The position numbers were made by a program, and so were the translations under genes. Source: Methanoculleus sp. (lineage in GTDB: Archaea > Halobacteriota > Methanomicrobia > Methanomicrobiales > Methanoculleaceae). From it: a stretch of DNA of 8,136 nt. This document shows, one piece after another, positions 5,729-8,136 of the stretch. The notes below the pieces were generated by a model, which worked only from the letters and a program-made list of their open reading frames with translations, was not told the DNA's origin and made no database searches. The stretch spans positions 1-8,136 of the forward strand of contig JALNXI010000085.1 in the NCBI GenBank assembly GCA_023230425.1, read 5' to 3'. The first letter of the stretch is position 1; each line of letters opens with the position of its first letter.

Positions 5729-7500
5729 CGAGAATGTTCGGGGTCCTCTGCTGTGAGAACCTGGCCCGGGAACTGGCGGCGGTTGTTGCCGCCGGGGAGT
5801 TCCCGGGCGTTCTCACGAGGACATTCCATATCGGCTGCGACGGGAAGCGGGCACGGTGGGGAGACGGGATCGAGGCTCCATTCCTTGAGATGCAGGAGAC
5901 CTGTGATCGGATCTGCATCCTCAGGTGCGGGGAGAGGGCCGAACCCCCCGCCCTGCCGGGACCAGGCCCCATCGTGGTGACTCCCGACCTTATGCGAGGC
6001 GTCCTCCTCCCTGAGCCCCTCTTCGATGCCTGCGTCCGGGAGGGGGCGCTCATGGTCATCCCGGGCATCCTATCGCGGTGGAAGGAACACGTTGCAGCCC
6101 TCGGGTTTGCCGGGGGGGCGCCGGTGGAGTTCTTCAGGGAGTCGGTCAAAAAGATCGTGCTCATCGATACGGGCGTAGACCCGGAGAGCTCCCGGGTCCT
6201 TGCAGTTCTTAGCGAAGAACTTCGGATTCCCACAGAGCGGATCCCCGTCGGCATTGAGCCGCTCCGGCGGTATATCGACCATCAGTATCTCCAGTGGCGC
6301 CTGGATACCGAGAAAAAGAATTTTCGGGAATCCACGACTGCAGCGAACCGGAGATCCGCCGACTACGCGATGACCATCGATATACTCGGCAGAATCGCGG
6401 CGCTCCAGAGCGAGGAGACGGTGGTGGAAGAGATGCTCAACCTCTTTACTGTCCTCTTCGGCCCTGCCCGGATCGGTTTTGCGCCCCTCGACGGGGGGAA
6501 GTCGGGCAGGGTCGTCAGCCGCCCGCCCGGCTACTACGACGCTCTGGAGCGGCGAGGGAGGTTCTTCGCAGAGGAGGGCCGGTCTGCTGTCATGCAGGGC
6601 GAGGACGGGTTCTCGATAGAGGTCAGACACGAAGACTCCCTGGTCGGCATTCTTCTGCTTGAGGGGCTCGCCCTGCCGGACCGGATCGGTGAGTATCTCG
6701 ACATCAGCAGGTTCGTGACGGAGGTCTGCGGGCTCGCTATCGATAACGCCCGGACGTACCGGAGGCTCCAGGAAGTCGTGAAGGAACGTGATGCAGAGAT
6801 CGGGGAGCGGATACGGGCGGAGAAGGCGCTGCGTGAGGCAAACAAGAAACTCAACACCCTCTCATCCATCACCCGGCACGATATACTGAATCAGCTCGCG
6901 GCGCTGCTCGGGTATCTCGAGATAACAGAGATGGATCTCGCGGAAGGACGCCTGCCCGCGGACCCGACGCTTGTCCGGTATGTCGCAAACGAGCTGCAGG
7001 CCGCAAGAACGATCCAGCGGCAGGTTGAGTTCACCCGGTTCTACCAGGATATCGGCGTGAAGGAAGCGGAGTGGCATGATGCAACGGCCCTGATCCGGCA
7101 GGCTGCCGAAGAGCTCCCGCTCTCCGGGGTCAGGGTGGATGTTGGGGTTACGGGGCTCCGGGTCTATGCCGATCCCCTGATCGGGAAGGTCTTTTATAAC
7201 CTCATGGAGAACTCGGTCCGGCACGGGGAGAGTGTGTCCAGGATATCCTTCTCCTCCTCCGGGGCTCAGGGCGGCCTCGTGCTCATCTACACCGATGACG
7301 GCATGGGTATCCCCGCTGCGGACAAGGAGAAGATCTTTCGCAAGGGCTTTGGGAGAAACACCGGGCTTGGGCTGTTTCTCACCCGGGAGATCCTCGCGAT
7401 CACCGGTATCACCATCCGGGAGACCGGCGTTGAGGGAGAGGGTGCCCGGTTCGAGATCTTCGTCCCGGAGGGGGAGTACCGGTTCTCCGCGAACGGCTGA
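5725..7500 (+). CDS. Cytoplasmic histidine kinase with DUF1638-like and GAF-like sensory domains
   Basis: A 591-aa protein with no membrane segment. Residues 1-190 resemble DUF1638 (VLCCENLAREL near the start, SRWKEHV at 117-123, KKIVLIDTG at 142-150), a domain that from memory accompanies corrinoid and UroD-type genes in methanogens. It contains cysteines 9, 10, 38, 60, 64, 68 and 103, with a C-x3-C-x3-C pattern at 60-68. Residues about 213-342 look GAF-like, followed by a coiled coil (343-380). The kinase core is complete: H-box TRHDILNQL with phosphoacceptor His385; N-box with N492 and N496; G1 box DDGMG (524-528, Asp525); F-box KIFRKGFG; and G2 box TGLGL with G547 and G549. Autophosphorylation is therefore expected. 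The ATGA overlap with the UroD-family gene puts it in one operon with the corrinoid pair, suggesting that it senses methyl-corrinoid chemistry. No receiver protein lies nearby. Confidence 0.92.
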   Translation: MTRMFGVLCCENLARELAAVVAAGEFPGVLTRTFHIGCDGKRARWGDGIEAPFLEMQETCDRICILRCGERAEPPALPGPGPIVVTPDLMRGVLLPEPLFDACVREGALMVIPGILSRWKEHVAALGFAGGAPVEFFRESVKKIVLIDTGVDPESSRVLAVLSEELRIPTERIPVGIEPLRRYIDHQYLQWRLDTEKKNFRESTTAANRRSADYAMTIDILGRIAALQSEETVVEEMLNLFTVLFGPARIGFAPLDGGKSGRVVSRPPGYYDALERRGRFFAEEGRSAVMQGEDGFSIEVRHEDSLVGILLLEGLALPDRIGEYLDISRFVTEVCGLAIDNARTYRRLQEVVKERDAEIGERIRAEKALREANKKLNTLSSITRHDILNQLAALLGYLEITEMDLAEGRLPADPTLVRYVANELQAARTIQRQVEFTRFYQDIGVKEAEWHDATALIRQAAEELPLSGVRVDVGVTGLRVYADPLIGKVFYNLMENSVRHGESVSRISFSSSGAQGGLVLIYTDDGMGIPAADKEKIFRKGFGRNTGLGLFLTREILAITGITIRETGVEGEGARFEIFVPEGEYRFSANG

Positions 7501-7524
7501 GGGGGGAAACGCTGCGGGTGACCG

Positions 7525-7636
7525 TTTTTGGGGGTTGAACGTTTCTGGTCGGCCGATCCTACCCGGATCAGGGGGTGCGATGAACGCCGCCATATTTGGG
7601 CTCCCGGGTAGCCGCCGGAAATTTTCGTCGTTTTTC
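7525..7636 (+). terminator. T-rich region, probable transcription end for the corrinoid/kinase operon
   Basis: Archaeal termination commonly uses T-runs on the coding strand. Here TTTTT occurs at 7525-7529, 25 bases after the kinase stop, and again in ATTTTCGTCGTTTTTC at 7621-7636. A short hairpin, GATCC/GGATC, lies at 7555-7569. Which run is used, or whether termination is only partial, cannot be told. CATATTTG at 7591-7598 may be a weak TATA element for the next gene. Confidence 0.35.
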
Positions 7637-7720
7637 TGCATTACTTCCGGGACCGGGTGTATAGGCTCGCCGCTCCGAGTCGAACCGGGGAGAAGGTGCT
7701 GGTGCCGCCGCGAACCGTAG
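7580..7720 (+). CDS. Possible small ORF in the spacer after the kinase gene
   Basis: A 46-codon frame begins at ATG 7580 (MNAAIFGLPG...) behind the purine run AGGGGGTG (7570-7577) and ends with TAG at 7718-7720. The product would be basic, with four cysteines, two of them as CWC near the end. It overlaps the proposed start of the following helix-turn-helix gene in another frame. No family is recognised. Codon use is not clearly gene-like, so this may well be chance. Confidence 0.18.
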   Translation: MNAAIFGLPGSRRKFSSFFCITSGTGCIGSPLRVEPGRRCWCRREP

Positions 7721-8136
7721 GAACCCCGCGACGCTCTTTGACCCGGTCGAGTGCCACGCGATTCCTGCAGCGTGAGGGGGAGGGGCCGGGCGGCGAGGTC
7801 CGGATCGAAGTGGCCCGGAACGAGGCGGCGCTCGCCACCATTGCCCGGATGGGCTGGGAGACCATCACGATCCGGATGCTGCAGGAGGCGACGGGGCTCT
7901 CCTACCACCAGGTCCGGCGGATCCTGCAGGGCTACACCGCGAGGGGCATGACCTACTGCGGGCTCCTCGAGAAGTGTCCTGCCATCAGTGTGGTGGACGC
8001 GACGGTCATCGACGAGAGCACCGGGACGACCGTCCGCCGGCACGAACTCCACTTCCAGTTCGACGCCTGGCGCTACCGGGAGTGGGTGGCAGGGCTCGCG
8101 GTCTGGCTGGAGGACGAGGGAGGCGATGACCCTTCC
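7702..8136 (+). CDS. Probable helix-turn-helix DNA-binding protein, C-terminus beyond window
   Basis: This frame is open from about 7612 to the window end and, from about 7790 onward, shows the strong third-position G/C of real genes here. It lacks an ATG near its start. I chose GTG 7702, nine bases from GGGGAG (7687-7692). GTG 7696 and GTG 7657 are in-frame alternatives. Counting from GTG 7702, residues about 54-80 (TIRMLQEATGLSYHQVRRIL) look like a helix-turn-helix or winged-helix unit: a helix, a turn at G-L-S, then a basic recognition helix. It is followed by a region with CGLLEKCPAIS and a tryptophan-rich stretch (DAWRYREWVAGLAVWLEDE). The first 30 residues are Arg/Gly-rich and doubtful. 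I do not recognise the family. DNA binding is inferred from the helix pattern only. Confidence 0.7.
   Translation, partial: MPPRTVGTPRRSLTRSSATRFLQREGEGPGGEVRIEVARNEAALATIARMGWETITIRMLQEATGLSYHQVRRILQGYTARGMTYCGLLEKCPAISVVDATVIDESTGTTVRRHELHFQFDAWRYREWVAGLAVWLEDEGGDDPS

Noticed and set aside
6862..8052. Long minus-strand open frame of 396 codons opposite the kinase C-terminus and the helix-turn-helix gene
   Set aside because: It is antisense to clear kinase motifs and to a frame with gene-like codon use. Its product is proline/arginine-rich with no family features, as expected from G/C-rich third positions on the other strand.

Overview
The window looks like chromosomal DNA of a GC-rich methanogenic archaeon, most likely a hydrogenotrophic Methanomicrobiales of the Methanoculleus type. 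The evidence is archaeal TATA-like boxes (CTTTATAT-type) in front of genes, purine-rich ribosome binding sites, soluble multi-PAS sensor proteins of methanogen style, and a corrinoid protein beside a uroporphyrinogen-decarboxylase-family methyltransferase. The genus is an inference from style and composition; no marker gene is present.

Layout. (1) Positions 1-1023, minus strand: N-terminal 341 residues of a TrkH-type potassium transporter, cut by the window edge. (2) 1024-1489: a divergent regulatory region with a TATA box for trkH, a 17-bp palindrome, two further hairpins, a possible promoter for the rightward gene, and a small ORF that ends directly against the next gene (TAG-ATG). (3) 1490-3760: a 756-aa soluble sensor protein with four PAS-like domains, one GAF-like domain and a C-terminal dimerisation/phosphoacceptor-like segment, but no ATP-binding kinase domain. 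(4) 3761-4007: an intergenic region packed with inverted repeats, including a 10-bp stem whose loop can pair with the segment at the kinase stop codon, followed by a TATA box. (5) 4008-7500: a tight three-gene operon with two ATGA overlaps: a corrinoid (B12-binding) protein, a UroD-family methyltransferase homologue without the usual zinc motif, and a histidine kinase whose sensory part is DUF1638-like plus GAF-like. (6) 7501-8136: a short spacer with T-rich stretches, then the start of a probable helix-turn-helix protein that runs off the window.

How the genes may work together. Corrinoid protein plus UroD-family methyltransferase normally moves methyl groups into methanogenesis. Here the pair is translationally coupled to a complete cytoplasmic histidine kinase, and the methyltransferase has Arg-x-Arg where MtaA/MtbA enzymes have the zinc ligands His-x-Cys. 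The best hypothesis is that the operon forms a sensory unit reporting on a methyl donor, the corrinoid methylation or redox state, or corrinoid supply, rather than a catabolic methyltransferase. The upstream PAS protein, which has a phosphoacceptor-like histidine but no catalytic domain, could be a partner of this or another kinase. No response regulator is encoded in the window. The operon-as-sensor idea is inference; the gene order, overlaps and motifs are read directly.
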